This document shows positions 5,895-14,619 of a stretch of 24,779 bases of DNA, piece after piece (position 1 is the first letter of the stretch; every line of letters begins with the position of its first letter). Under the pieces are notes generated by a model. That model saw only the letters and a list, made by a program, of their open reading frames with translations, was not told the DNA's origin and did no database searches. Location of the stretch: positions 4,737 through 29,515 of the forward strand of contig MAXR01000038.1 of assembly GCA_001751155.1 (NCBI GenBank). The letters are read 5' to 3'. Made by a program: the position numbers and the translations under genes. Origin of the DNA: Desulfuromonadales bacterium C00003068 (GTDB lineage: Bacteria > Desulfobacterota > Desulfuromonadia > Desulfuromonadales > Desulfuromonadaceae).

Positions 5895-8140
5895 TGGAGA
5901 TACCTGAATCAGCAAGAGAAATTTTTTACGAGGAAGCCGATGAGCACCTCGGGATTTTGGAGGCAGGTTTACTCCAATTGGAAGAGGATGATTCAGCGGA
6001 TTTCGATATTGAGCTTGTCGATAAACTATTTCGCTCTGCACACACACTTAAGGGCGCATCGGCACTACTCAAATATAATACGATTAGTGAGATTGCCCAT
6101 GAATTAGAAAACTTACTTGAGAGTTTTAAGGTTCAAACAATTGAGATGACGCCACCATTGCTTGATGCCATGTTGTCGGCGCTTGATACCATGCGTAATC
6201 TTCTACAAATGACGCATCTTCCCGATTATGAGAAATCATCTATTCTCTATGGTCTTCAGGCGTGTCAAATGCTTCAATCTGCGCAATCTGGAGAGTATAG
6301 CGAAGTCTCGTCAGAATTAACTGAAGTTGGATCCCCTCAGCAGTTTAGTAATAGTGTTAAAGTTGGCGTTGATAAAATCGATGAATTGATGAATATCATC
6401 GGTGAAATGACGATTACCAAGACACACCTTCTTGAACAGCTTGGATCTTTTGAAACAATGAAAGAGGAGATCGACTTTGCTCGTGAGCGTTTAATTCGTG
6501 AGGTTGCTGGTTTTTCCGATCGTTATGAATATACAAATCCTGAAGAAAATTCCGATGAAAACAGTGAGTCTATTATTTCAGACTTTGAAGAGCTAGAATT
6601 TGACCGCTATGATGAATTAAATCTGTTTTCACGTAAACTTCAAGAAATTAGTAATGATATCAATGAAGCCGTTATTTCTATCCGGAGTTTTTTTGGTGAA
6701 GTAAGTGTCGACGTTGAATCCATCGACCGTATGACCTCTGAGATGAAAGAACGTTTTTCTGAGATTCGTACCTTGCCTGTTGACCATCTTTATCAACGTT
6801 TTAAAAGATCAATCCGTAACCTTTCTCGTGATGCAAATAAACAGGTTGATTTGCGTTTAGAGGGTGGCGATACACGCTTAGGCCGAACGATCATTGATGG
6901 TCTCTTTGATCCTTTGTTACATGTCTTGCGTAACGCCGTGGCGCACGGTATAGAAGATCCTGAACAAAGGCGCTCATTAGGTAAACCTGAGGCTGGGACA
7001 ATTAAAATTTCGACTGTCCGTCGAGGTAATTTTGCCACCATCACCATTGCTGATGATGGTGGGGGATTAAAGTTTGATTCAATCAGACAAAAAGCGTTGG
7101 ATTTAGGTTGGATTAACAGCGACGATAAAATCGAGCAGCAACAGTATATCGACATGATTTTTCGTCCCGGTTTTAGTACTAAGACTGAGGTCGATGACAC
7201 CTCGGGTCGTGGTGTCGGTATGGACGTTGTTCTTGATCGCCTTTCGGATTTAAACGGAACGATTGATGTTAAAACAACAGAGGGGCAGGGGACTGAATTC
7301 ATTCTTCAAATTCCTCTTTCACTCATTATTATCAATGTTATTCAGTTCCGTTTGGCTAAGCAGTTATTTGTTCTTCCATCCTCTCTTATTGAGGAAATAC
7401 AAGAGGTTGGAACGCTACAGATTGTTGATGAGCATGTTGTTCGGCAGGGTGAACGTTACCGTATTGTAGACTTGAATGCTAAATTCAATCTTCCTGCGAG
7501 TGACAAAACACGACAGTGTGTCCTTTTTGTGCGCACGTTGGGTTCCCGTTTAGGTCTGATGGTTGAAGAGATTGTTAGTCAAGAAGACACGGTTATTCGT
7601 CCCTTTGGGCAATTGCTTTATGATATGCCGTGTTTTTCAGGAACCAGTGTTTCAGGTGGTGGTGCTGTACGTCTGGTACTGAATCCAGCACGTTTAATGC
7701 AGGTGGTTGATCAAGAACTAACCCATGTCAACGTCGAAACACCAACTGCTGCGGTAGCTCAAGGGCCGCGCCCTCGTGTTTTGGTTGTTGATGATTCGTT
7801 GAGTGTTCGTAAGTATGCGTCACTTCTTCTTGAAGCGAACGGTGTTGAAGTTCTGACGGCAATCAATGGACAGGACGCGCTCACTGTTTTGGAAGACGAG
7901 AGTGTTGATCTGGTTCTGAGTGATCTTGAAATGCCAGTTATGCACGGTTATGAATTGTTGACCGAGATAAAACGCCGTGTGACTTTAAGGAATATTCCAG
8001 TTGTAATGATTACATCACGATCAGGAAAGCAGCATCAAGAAAAAGCGTTTAGTCTTGGTGCTGTCGGTTATTTAGTTAAGCCATTTGATGAAGATGCACT
8101 TGTTAATGTAATTCGTGAGCACACACTTTATACACTCTAA
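5894..8140 (+). CDS. cheA: Hybrid chemotaxis-type histidine kinase CheA with C-terminal receiver
   Basis: A 748-residue cytoplasmic kinase. Domain order: P1/HPt (about 1-125; SAHTLKGAS, His50), a P3 dimerisation region (about 153-300) with a long acidic insert near 206-245, the ATPase domain (about 300-475) with N-box RNAVAHGIEDP, G1 box ADDGGGL and G2 box GRGVGMDVV, a CheW-like P5 (about 475-610), and a receiver (about 627-745; VVDDS, phospho-acceptor Asp677, VKPF lysine). No P2 domain is visible. The attached receiver, single HPt and absence of cheR/cheB nearby make it more like PilL/ChpA or FrzE-type kinases than flagellar CheA. It overlaps the HPt-CheW gene by one base (TAATG) and is followed by the MCP gene after 38 nt. 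Confidence 0.95.
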   Translation: MEIPESAREIFYEEADEHLGILEAGLLQLEEDDSADFDIELVDKLFRSAHTLKGASALLKYNTISEIAHELENLLESFKVQTIEMTPPLLDAMLSALDTMRNLLQMTHLPDYEKSSILYGLQACQMLQSAQSGEYSEVSSELTEVGSPQQFSNSVKVGVDKIDELMNIIGEMTITKTHLLEQLGSFETMKEEIDFARERLIREVAGFSDRYEYTNPEENSDENSESIISDFEELEFDRYDELNLFSRKLQEISNDINEAVISIRSFFGEVSVDVESIDRMTSEMKERFSEIRTLPVDHLYQRFKRSIRNLSRDANKQVDLRLEGGDTRLGRTIIDGLFDPLLHVLRNAVAHGIEDPEQRRSLGKPEAGTIKISTVRRGNFATITIADDGGGLKFDSIRQKALDLGWINSDDKIEQQQYIDMIFRPGFSTKTEVDDTSGRGVGMDVVLDRLSDLNGTIDVKTTEGQGTEFILQIPLSLIIINVIQFRLAKQLFVLPSSLIEEIQEVGTLQIVDEHVVRQGERYRIVDLNAKFNLPASDKTRQCVLFVRTLGSRLGLMVEEIVSQEDTVIRPFGQLLYDMPCFSGTSVSGGGAVRLVLNPARLMQVVDQELTHVNVETPTAAVAQGPRPRVLVVDDSLSVRKYASLLLEANGVEVLTAINGQDALTVLEDESVDLVLSDLEMPVMHGYELLTEIKRRVTLRNIPVVMITSRSGKQHQEKAFSLGAVGYLVKPFDEDALVNVIREHTLYTL

Positions 8141-8178
8141 AAGCTGTCGGTTTTGACATCAGGGGAGGCCGTTCCATT

Positions 8179-10002
8179 ATGGCAAAAAAAGTAGCAAACA
8201 TTTTAAGCATTAAGAAAATTACCGGTCGAAGCGTAACATCGTTGTCGTTACTTGTTTTGATCGCCATTGGTCTGTGTGTTGCAACGTATATTTACTTGAC
8301 GCAGCAGGCACAACAACATATGGAACAAAATGTTTCTTTTTTGAATAAAACGCATCAATTAACTCGGAGCATGTCTCATCTTCAAGTTCTTGAAGGGAAC
8401 ATGACCGTTGCCGCATTAAACGGACAAAGTGACATCATTGAGATACGTTCTGAAAAATTATTAGACCATCTTTCCTCTATGGCAGATCTGATGGATGAAT
8501 TCCTGGATATGACAGCGAAGGGGCGCCACGAAATCAAGAAGGTTTCTAATATTACTTATGAGATTTTCGCTGATATTTCAGTTGAGATTGAAGAGCTGTC
8601 AGATAGTTTGATCGATGGTGGCAATATCACTTCGAGTCTTGGAACATATTCTAAGTTTAATCAGGATATCTCTGAATTCAATTCAAATATTGTACAATTG
8701 CAAAAACTTTATTCAAATGTGATGACTCAACAATCAAGGCTGACAGATCAAAACCAAATTTTTTATGGGGCAATGGCAGCGTGCATTGTTCTACTTATCA
8801 TCTTTGTATTATTTGCAAAACGTTGGAATAATCGATTGGTTGTTTCTTCATCGCAACTTCGTGGTGGTATTGAACGGGTAAATAATGGTGATTATTCCGC
8901 AATTGTTTTGACTGCAAAAGATGAAATTGGCGCAACCTCAGTGCTGTTCAATGAGATGGTTGAACGTTATAAAGATGCGATTATTGCTGAGTCTGAACGA
9001 GAAGAGACTCAGAACAACCTCATCGGTTTCCTTGAGGTTGTTAGTGAGGCAGCTGATGGTGACTTAACGATGAAGGCGCCTGTTACGGCTGATGCCTTTG
9101 GTTCAATTGCTGATGCCTACAATCTTATGGTTGAATGCTTATCCGATCTATTGATGGACACAAAGCTTAATGCTAATAACGTTGGTGAGCAATCTCGTCG
9201 ATTGATTCAAATTTTTGAGGACATGGAGATGGGGGCCGAAACGCAGTCGTCCCAGGTTGAAATAGCAACTCAGATTGTTCAACGATCTGAAGTTGCTGCG
9301 AAGGAAATTTCAGAGAAAGCCATGCTTGCCCAACAGACTTCAAGTCTAGTTGATGAGGTTACTGGTAAGGGTAGTGAGCTTGTATCCAATAATATTGAAG
9401 GGATGCAATTGATCCGTGTAACGGTTCAGGTCATTAATAAGAAGATGAAGTCGCTATCTGAGCGACTCCTTGAGATTGGTACAATATCCCAGCTTATTTC
9501 AGAGATTGCTACTCGGACAACTATTCTAGCGATGAATGCCTCAATCGAAGCATCTAGGGCTGGTGAACAGGGACGTGGTTTTCTGGTTATCTCTGATGAG
9601 ATCAAGCGACTTGCCGACAAATCAGCAGAAGCGACAAAGCAGATTAGTGGTGTTGTTAAGTCGATTCAAAGTGAAGCGAATGAAGTAACCGCCTCACTTG
9701 AAGAGGAAACAAAAACAGTTGAGATACAAGCTAAGTTAGCGCAAGACACAGGACAATCCTTTACTGAAATCCAGAAAGCAATCAGCCAATCAAAATCTGT
9801 TGTTACTGAGATTAGTGCACTGTCGAACCAACAGCTAGAGATGACGCGTAATGTTGAGTCATCTATGAAAAAAGTATCCGAAATTTCTGAGTTAACTCTG
9901 CAGCAAGTTAAAAGTTCAGCCGCGATTACAACGGGTCTCTCGGAACAATCGACTGAGCTGCTTAATTCAGTTGATACCTTCCGTCTGCCAGAAGATCAGT
10001 AA
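8179..10002 (+). CDS. Methyl-accepting chemotaxis-type receptor (double HAMP, variant tip)
   Basis: A 607-residue receptor. Membrane segments at about 20-40 and 195-213 bracket a helical periplasmic domain of some 155 residues. A HAMP domain follows (about 214-266) and a second HAMP-like unit is likely at about 283-335. The cytoplasmic hairpin has its tip at 441-470, including MNASIEASRAGEQGRGF. Compared with the usual tip (IAxQTNxLALNAAIEAARAGEQGRGF), this protein has IATRTTILAMNASIEAS, so several contact residues differ. No periplasmic haem or PAS motif is visible, so the ligand is unknown. No methylation enzymes are encoded nearby. A GGGGAGG at 8161-8167 lies 11 nt before the ATG. Gene position argues that this is the receptor working with the adjacent CheA and HPt-CheW. 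Confidence 0.93.
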   Translation: MAKKVANILSIKKITGRSVTSLSLLVLIAIGLCVATYIYLTQQAQQHMEQNVSFLNKTHQLTRSMSHLQVLEGNMTVAALNGQSDIIEIRSEKLLDHLSSMADLMDEFLDMTAKGRHEIKKVSNITYEIFADISVEIEELSDSLIDGGNITSSLGTYSKFNQDISEFNSNIVQLQKLYSNVMTQQSRLTDQNQIFYGAMAACIVLLIIFVLFAKRWNNRLVVSSSQLRGGIERVNNGDYSAIVLTAKDEIGATSVLFNEMVERYKDAIIAESEREETQNNLIGFLEVVSEAADGDLTMKAPVTADAFGSIADAYNLMVECLSDLLMDTKLNANNVGEQSRRLIQIFEDMEMGAETQSSQVEIATQIVQRSEVAAKEISEKAMLAQQTSSLVDEVTGKGSELVSNNIEGMQLIRVTVQVINKKMKSLSERLLEIGTISQLISEIATRTTILAMNASIEASRAGEQGRGFLVISDEIKRLADKSAEATKQISGVVKSIQSEANEVTASLEEETKTVEIQAKLAQDTGQSFTEIQKAISQSKSVVTEISALSNQQLEMTRNVESSMKKVSEISELTLQQVKSSAAITTGLSEQSTELLNSVDTFRLPEDQ

Positions 10003-10030
10003 TCTAACCCTCAAATAGGAGCAATCTGAT

Positions 10031-10354
10031 ATGCAAAAAGTTTTATCGATTCTAGTCACTGTTTTATTGGTGATCTCATTTTCAAGCACTGTCATGGCTG
10101 CGGGAAATTGGCGAAAAGGGAAAAAAGTTTTTAAGGCCGAATGTATGAACTGCCATAAGCGTGGCGGTGAGGCAAAACGCATTAAGCTGAACAAAAAGAC
10201 TAAAGCAGGTTGGACCAAGTTCTTTAGTTCGGGCTATGAGGCTGACCACGCTGCACTATGGAGCGATTTGAGCGACGAACAGAGAGAACATCTGATTAAG
10301 TATTTTCATAAATATGCAAAAGATGACAAGGCAACTCACCTTGGTTGCGGTTAA
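10031..10354 (+). CDS. Small exported c-type cytochrome
   Basis: A 107-residue precursor. The signal peptide is cleaved probably after VMA (residues 21-23), leaving about 84 residues. One haem attachment motif, CMNCH, is at 38-42. No methionine occurs after the haem motif, so the usual class I Met axial ligand is absent; His73, His87, His93 and His103 are the candidates for a second ligand. The protein is Lys-rich and ends in LGCG with a lone Cys106. AGGAG at 10017-10021 serves the ATG. It lies 28 nt after the MCP gene and before a strong terminator, so it is the last gene of the chemosensory operon. It may deliver or report redox state to the sensors; electron transfer unrelated to signalling remains possible. 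Confidence 0.88.
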   Translation: MQKVLSILVTVLLVISFSSTVMAAGNWRKGKKVFKAECMNCHKRGGEAKRIKLNKKTKAGWTKFFSSGYEADHAALWSDLSDEQREHLIKYFHKYAKDDKATHLGCG

Positions 10355-10364
10355 ATTATCGTAA

Positions 10365-10413
10365 ATCTAATGACAATAAAACCCGCTTTACGCGGGTTTT
10401 ATTGTCATTAGAT
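10365..10413. terminator. Bidirectional terminator between convergent genes
   Basis: A perfect 22-bp inverted repeat (10365-10386 with 10392-10413) encloses a 5-nt loop. The GC-rich core (ACCCGC/GCGGGT) is followed by a T-rich tract on both strands. It lies between the cytochrome gene (+) and the acyl-CoA synthetase gene (-) and can end both transcripts. Confidence 0.93.
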
Positions 10414-10421
10414 GAGTTTAG

Positions 10422-12278
10422 TTATTCGCTGGCACTCACGTCTGCTTCAACAACGAAACGCTTAATTTTACGTGTTGTGGTCTTGGGGAATTCATCATCA
10501 CGAATAATGAATTTCTTGACTCGCTTGTAGTCAGCTAATTGTTTACCTATTGCAAGCACCTCTTTACGAATCAAGATCTCAATCTCTTTTGTTTCCAATG
10601 GCTCAAGACCTTGTTCTTGGGTATGGCAATCAATCCTCTCTTGATCTGGATATATTTGAGCATGAACTTCCTCAGCAGCGGGGCCTACTTTGTGTCCATA
10701 AACCATGACTTCTTGGATGAAGGGGCTGCTCAGCAGTTCATTCTCGATCTCTTCAGGATAAACATTTTTTCCATTAGGGGTAACAATTAGGTTTTTAACG
10801 CGACCACAGATACTTAAATAGCCATCCGCATCAAATTTCCCCATATCACCTGTATGATACCAGCCATCGCGAAGAACTTCTTTTGTGGCTGTCTCATTTT
10901 TATAATAGCCCTTCATCACGTTGGGCCCTTTGCAGAGTATCTCTCCAATACCTTCTTCATTTTTGTCTTTAATCTTGACCTGCACAGAGGGTAGGGGCTT
11001 ACCAACGGTGCCTAAGCGCGTTCCGCCAGGTTGTTCTGCGGTGATGACGGGTGCCGTTTCTGTAATGCCATAACCTTGATAAATTGTTGTACCAAACTCT
11101 CTAAACTTGGCGGCAACAACGGGATCAAGAGCTGCACCTCCACTAACAAAGGTTGTTCCCGCGCCTAGTGATTCACGAATTTTCTTCTCAACTACCTTAC
11201 GGGCAACAGGAAGAGAATAGAGAGTTTTGGAAACTCTCTTGCTGTTGATGTTGCGCATGATTCGATCAAGAAAAATTCGATATACAGCAGGGACCCCGAG
11301 GAGGAAAGTTGGCTTAACTTCAGTTAAGTTTTCACCGAGCTTTTTCAGTGATTCGGCAAAGGAGACTGTTCCGCCGAGGGTGAGTGGCAACAGAATGCCA
11401 CAGACCTGTTCAAAAATATGGTTGATTGGCAAGAAGGATAGGGTGTGAATAGAATCATTCAATTGAAAATGTGGGATTAAGTCTTTTATGTTCGAAGTGA
11501 TGTTGCTGTGGGTAAGAATCGCCCCTTTGGAGCGCCCTGTTGTTCCAGAGGTATATAGAATGATCGCTATATCTTCAGGTGTAATGTCAACGGGGTCGGG
11601 TAGACAATTTCCAACAAAGGATTTATAGGAAAGTAGAACCTTTTTTTTGCGAGCTTCCTTGATCAGGTTTGCGGTTGGCGAAAATAGGTCAGGATTGTCA
11701 TCGCTGGCAAGGTCTTCTGTTGTCATGAGGTTGTGCGCTCGATTTGCTAATGCTTCGAGTGATGCGGCTTTTGCGCGTGGAATCTTCAATTCATTGACGA
11801 GTTGGTGCCATTCAGTGATTAGATCACCAATAATAGTGAATGCTTCTGAATCCTTTGGGAAAAGGTCTTCACTGTTATCCATCACAATGATGTGGGCCAA
11901 CTTTGGCAACCCTAGTTTTAGCTCTAAAAGTGTTTCAACATAGGTTTGAGTGGTGAAAATCGTTACGATGTCACTGTCACGTAGGACATGGCGTAATTCG
12001 TTTTGCTTTAGTTCTTTATCAATTGGGACGGCAACTGATCCTGTCTTGAGGATTGCAAAATAAGTTGTGAGCCATCGATTAGATGAGGAAGACAGTAACG
12101 CAATGTTACTACCTCTCTTTACATTAAGTTGTTGTAGTCCGGTCGCAGCTAGGTCAGAATCACGCCAAAGATCAGCATACGATAAGCTCGTCCATCTTTT
12201 TTTTCGTTTTTCACGTAATGCAATTCGATTTGGATGATTCTGACAACTTGATTTAAGTAACTCTATAATGGTACTCAC
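10422..12278 (-). CDS. Long-chain fatty acid-CoA ligase (AMP-forming acyl-CoA synthetase)
   Basis: A 618-residue member of the ANL adenylate-forming superfamily that activates fatty acids with ATP and CoA. Visible motifs: the P-loop LYTSGTTGRSKG (241-252), the YQGYGITETAP motif, DGWYHTGDMG, and the C-terminal catalytic lysine region FPKTTTRKIKR. About 90 residues between 135 and 230 fit the family poorly and look like a lineage insert. No membrane anchor is evident. The start is GTG at 12278, supported by GAGG six bases upstream on the - strand. It is transcribed against its neighbours and shares a terminator with the chemosensory operon. Chain-length preference cannot be read from the sequence. 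Confidence 0.92.
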   Translation of the reverse strand: MSTIIELLKSSCQNHPNRIALREKRKKRWTSLSYADLWRDSDLAATGLQQLNVKRGSNIALLSSSSNRWLTTYFAILKTGSVAVPIDKELKQNELRHVLRDSDIVTIFTTQTYVETLLELKLGLPKLAHIIVMDNSEDLFPKDSEAFTIIGDLITEWHQLVNELKIPRAKAASLEALANRAHNLMTTEDLASDDNPDLFSPTANLIKEARKKKVLLSYKSFVGNCLPDPVDITPEDIAIILYTSGTTGRSKGAILTHSNITSNIKDLIPHFQLNDSIHTLSFLPINHIFEQVCGILLPLTLGGTVSFAESLKKLGENLTEVKPTFLLGVPAVYRIFLDRIMRNINSKRVSKTLYSLPVARKVVEKKIRESLGAGTTFVSGGAALDPVVAAKFREFGTTIYQGYGITETAPVITAEQPGGTRLGTVGKPLPSVQVKIKDKNEEGIGEILCKGPNVMKGYYKNETATKEVLRDGWYHTGDMGKFDADGYLSICGRVKNLIVTPNGKNVYPEEIENELLSSPFIQEVMVYGHKVGPAAEEVHAQIYPDQERIDCHTQEQGLEPLETKEIEILIRKEVLAIGKQLADYKRVKKFIIRDDEFPKTTTRKIKRFVVEADVSASE

Positions 12279-12311
12279 TGGCGACCTCGTAGGTAATAAA
12301 TAAAGGTTAGT

Positions 12312-12340
12312 AATTTAAATGCTGAAGAAGCGAAAATCAA
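12312..12340 (-). promoter_or_regulatory. Candidate promoter of the acyl-CoA synthetase gene
   Basis: On the - strand TTGATT (12335-12340), a 17-bp spacer and TAAATT (12312-12317) lie about 35 nt upstream of the GTG start. The spacing is ideal but both boxes are imperfect and the region is AT-rich. The rest of 12341-12487 shows no gene or clear structure. Confidence 0.35.
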
Positions 12341-12487
12341 ATTTATAGTTGTCGAGCTACCTTTAGCAAGAACTAAATACTGTTTATAGTTTGTTTGTTG
12401 GTTTTTGTTTGTTGCTGATTTATTAAATGCTTGATTTAGTTGAATCTCTTTTTTTGATTGATACGTAAAGCAGCATAAATATAGGGG

Positions 12488-12516
12488 TTGACAGGGTAAT
12501 TCCTTTTCGGTATAAC
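12488..12516 (+). promoter_or_regulatory. Sigma-70 promoter of tRNA-Val
   Basis: A perfect TTGACA (12488-12493), a 17-bp spacer and TATAAC (12511-12516) end 18 nt before the tRNA 5' end. It is the best promoter match in the window and might also supply read-through transcription to thrS. Confidence 0.8.
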
Positions 12517-12534
12517 TCTTCTGTCGCAGCACAT

Positions 12535-12609
12535 AGGCACGTAGCTCAGCGGGAGAGCACCACCCTGACACGGTGGGGGTCGGCGGTTCGACACCGCCCG
12601 TGCCTACCA
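12535..12609 (+). tRNA. tRNA-Val (anticodon GAC)
   Basis: A 75-nt cloverleaf with encoded CCA. Acceptor stem AGGCACG pairs with CGTGCCT; D-stem GCTC/GAGC; anticodon stem CCACC/GGTGG with loop CTGACAC (anticodon GAC); T-arm GGCGG-TTCGACA-CCGCC; then ACCA. It reads GUC and GUU valine codons. Confidence 0.96.
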
Positions 12610-12637
12610 TTTTAAAATGGCTGTATGTTGAAGATTT

Positions 12638-12663
12638 AAAAGGCATCCCGTGGATGTCTTTTT
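12638..12663 (+). terminator. Intrinsic terminator/possible attenuator between tRNA-Val and thrS
   Basis: An 11-bp stem (12638-12648 with 12652-12662, one G-U pair) with loop CGT ends in five T residues at 12659-12663. It would end the tRNA transcript. Because it is only 28 nt before the thrS ATG and no promoter fits in between, it may also limit transcription into thrS. Confidence 0.7.
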
Positions 12664-12691
12664 GCGTATATGGAGTATATGGAGCTTAGTT

Positions 12692-14608
12692 ATGGCGAAC
12701 ATTACAATTGAATTGCCTGATGGATCTAAACGTGAATACGAACCAGGGGTTTCCTGTCTAGAAATTGCCCAATCTATTGGTGAGGGATTAGCGCGTCAAA
12801 CTGTTGCGGCTCGTATCAATGGTGAACTATGCGATGCGACACAATCCGTTGAATCTGATGCTAAGGTTGAATTGATTACCCTGTCTAGCCCCGAGGGTTT
12901 GGATGTTTATCGCCATACTACTGCACACTTAATGGCTCATGCCGTGAAAGAAATTTACGGTAAGGATGTTCAGGTTACGATTGGTCCATCTATTCAGAAT
13001 GGCTTTTATTACGATTTCCATTGTGAAACTCATACGTTTACTCCCGAGGACTTTGATAAAATCGAATCCCGTATGAAGGAATTGATTAAGCAAAACCTCC
13101 CCATTGAGCGTTCCGAAATGAATACCGCTGATGCCATCGCTTTATTTAAAGAGATGGGGGAAAATTTTAAGGTCGAATTGATTGAAGATCTTGGCGTTGA
13201 GTCAGTTTCTATATATCGTCAGGGTGACTTTGCTGACCTGTGCCGTGGCCCCCATTTGCCATCTACAGGAAAAATTAAGGCCTTTAAGCTAACCAGCGTT
13301 GCGGGAGCCTATTGGCGTGGAGACGAAAATCGTGAGATGCTACAGCGTCTTTATGCAACGGCATTTCCTGACAAAAAACAACTTAAAGCTCACCTTGCTC
13401 GCTTAGAAGAGGCACGAAAGCGTGACCATCGCAAACTGGGTCGCGAACTCGACCTATTCTCATTTAATGAAGAAGCCGGCGCTGGGCTTGTTATTTGGCA
13501 CCCAAAGGGTGCTATGTTGCGAACAATTCTAGAAGACTTTGAACGCCGTGAGCATTTGCGTCGTGGTTACGATTTGGTTCAAGGACCTCAAATTCTTCGC
13601 ACTGACCTGTGGAAGACCTCGGGTCACTATGAAAATTATCGGGAAAATATGTACTTCACTGAGGTTGAAGGGCAGGGCTTTGGTTTGAAACCAATGAACT
13701 GTCTTGCTCACATGTTGATCTATAAGAGCAAGTTGCGCTCTTATCGAGATCTTCCTCAGCGATATTTCGAATTAGGCACAGTGCATCGTCATGAAAAGTC
13801 GGGTGTATTGCACGGTTTGACTCGCGTGCGAGGCTTTACTCAGGATGATGCTCATATCCTCTGCGCTCCAGATCAGTTAGACGATGAAATTAAGAATGTT
13901 CTCCGTTTTATTCAAGATGTCATGGCTATTTTTGATTTTGAGTTTGAAATGGAACTTTCTACTCGACCTGAAAAGTCGATCGGCAGTGATCAGGATTGGG
14001 ACAGTGCTACTACAGCATTGACGAACGCCCTAGAAGATTCTGGTCTCCCCTTTGACGTTAATGAGGGCGATGGCGCATTTTATGGGCCGAAGATCGACAT
14101 TAAGCTAAAGGACGCTCTTGACAGGTATTGGCAATGTGCTACTATTCAGTGCGATTTTACTTTACCTGAGCGTTTCGAGTTAAATTATATTGGCTCAGAT
14201 GGTGAAAAACATCGTCCCGTTATGATTCATCGCGTTATCCTTGGTTCTATTGAGCGTTTTATTGGTATTCTCATTGAGCATTATGCAGGTTTGTTTCCAT
14301 TGTGGATTTCACCTGTGCAAGCAATCGTGATCAATGTAACGGATAATCAGTTAGATTATGCAAAACAGGTAACAGCTGATCTTCTTGATGCTGGTATTCG
14401 AGTACAGTCCGACTTGCGTAATGAAAAACTTGGTTTCAAAATTCGCGAAGCTCAATTACAAAAGATTCCTTATATGTTGGTGATCGGCGATAAAGAGATG
14501 GAAAGCTCCACACTGACTCCTAGATTTAGGACAGGTGATAATCTCCAAGCGATGAGCGTAGATCAGTTTAGTCAATTTGTTTTGGAAGAATGTAAGAAAT
14601 ATAATTAG
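12692..14608 (+). CDS. thrS: Threonyl-tRNA synthetase
   Basis: A 638-residue class II synthetase that charges tRNA-Thr. Order of domains: TGS (about 1-62), the editing domain with [10 protein letters not shown] (75-84), the catalytic core with [12 protein letters not shown] and [15 protein letters not shown] (zinc ligands Cys and His), [12 protein letters not shown] with the third zinc His, and the anticodon-binding domain from [10 protein letters not shown]. The start ATG 12692 has GGAG at 12681-12684; an upstream in-frame start at 12650 falls inside the terminator hairpin and is rejected. A tandem copy of TATATGGAG (12667-12675 and 12676-12684) duplicates the ribosome-binding site. Its TAG stop overlaps the GGAGG of infC, so the two are closely coupled. 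Confidence 0.97.
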   Translation: MANITIELPDGSKREYEPGVSCLEIAQSIGEGLARQTVAARINGELCDATQSVESDAKVELITLSSPEGLDVYRHTTAHLMAHAVKEIYGKDVQVTIGPSIQNGFYYDFHCETHTFTPEDFDKIESRMKELIKQNLPIERSEMNTADAIALFKEMGENFKVELIEDLGVESVSIYRQGDFADLCRGPHLPSTGKIKAFKLTSVAGAYWRGDENREMLQRLYATAFPDKKQLKAHLARLEEARKRDHRKLGRELDLFSFNEEAGAGLVIWHPKGAMLRTILEDFERREHLRRGYDLVQGPQILRTDLWKTSGHYENYRENMYFTEVEGQGFGLKPMNCLAHMLIYKSKLRSYRDLPQRYFELGTVHRHEKSGVLHGLTRVRGFTQDDAHILCAPDQLDDEIKNVLRFIQDVMAIFDFEFEMELSTRPEKSIGSDQDWDSATTALTNALEDSGLPFDVNEGDGAFYGPKIDIKLKDALDRYWQCATIQCDFTLPERFELNYIGSDGEKHRPVMIHRVILGSIERFIGILIEHYAGLFPLWISPVQAIVINVTDNQLDYAKQVTADLLDAGIRVQSDLRNEKLGFKIREAQLQKIPYMLVIGDKEMESSTLTPRFRTGDNLQAMSVDQFSQFVLEECKKYN

Positions 14609-14619
14609 GAGGTGGCACC

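Noticed and set aside
6793..7302. 169-codon frame on the - strand inside cheA
   Set aside because: It is antisense to the conserved ATPase domain and its composition (Ser/Arg/Pro rich) is that of a shadow frame.
12535..12609. tRNA gene as an integration site for a mobile element
   Set aside because: No integrase, no direct repeat of the tRNA 3' end and only housekeeping genes around it. The same holds for tRNA-Arg at 23870-23946.
12607..12620. 14-bp palindrome CCATTTTAAAATGG right after tRNA-Val
   Set aside because: It overlaps the tRNA CCA end and is AT-rich. Without a loop or T-tract it is probably coincidental; the terminator is the next hairpin.
12612..12624. 13-nt word TTAAAATGGCTGT repeated at 19569-19581
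   Set aside because: A few exact 13-mer repeats are expected by chance in 25 kb, and the two contexts have nothing in common.
12275..12646. Open frame on the - strand across the tRNA-Val region
   Set aside because: It runs antisense through a tRNA gene and a promoter, and its product has low-complexity, non-family sequence. It is a chance frame.
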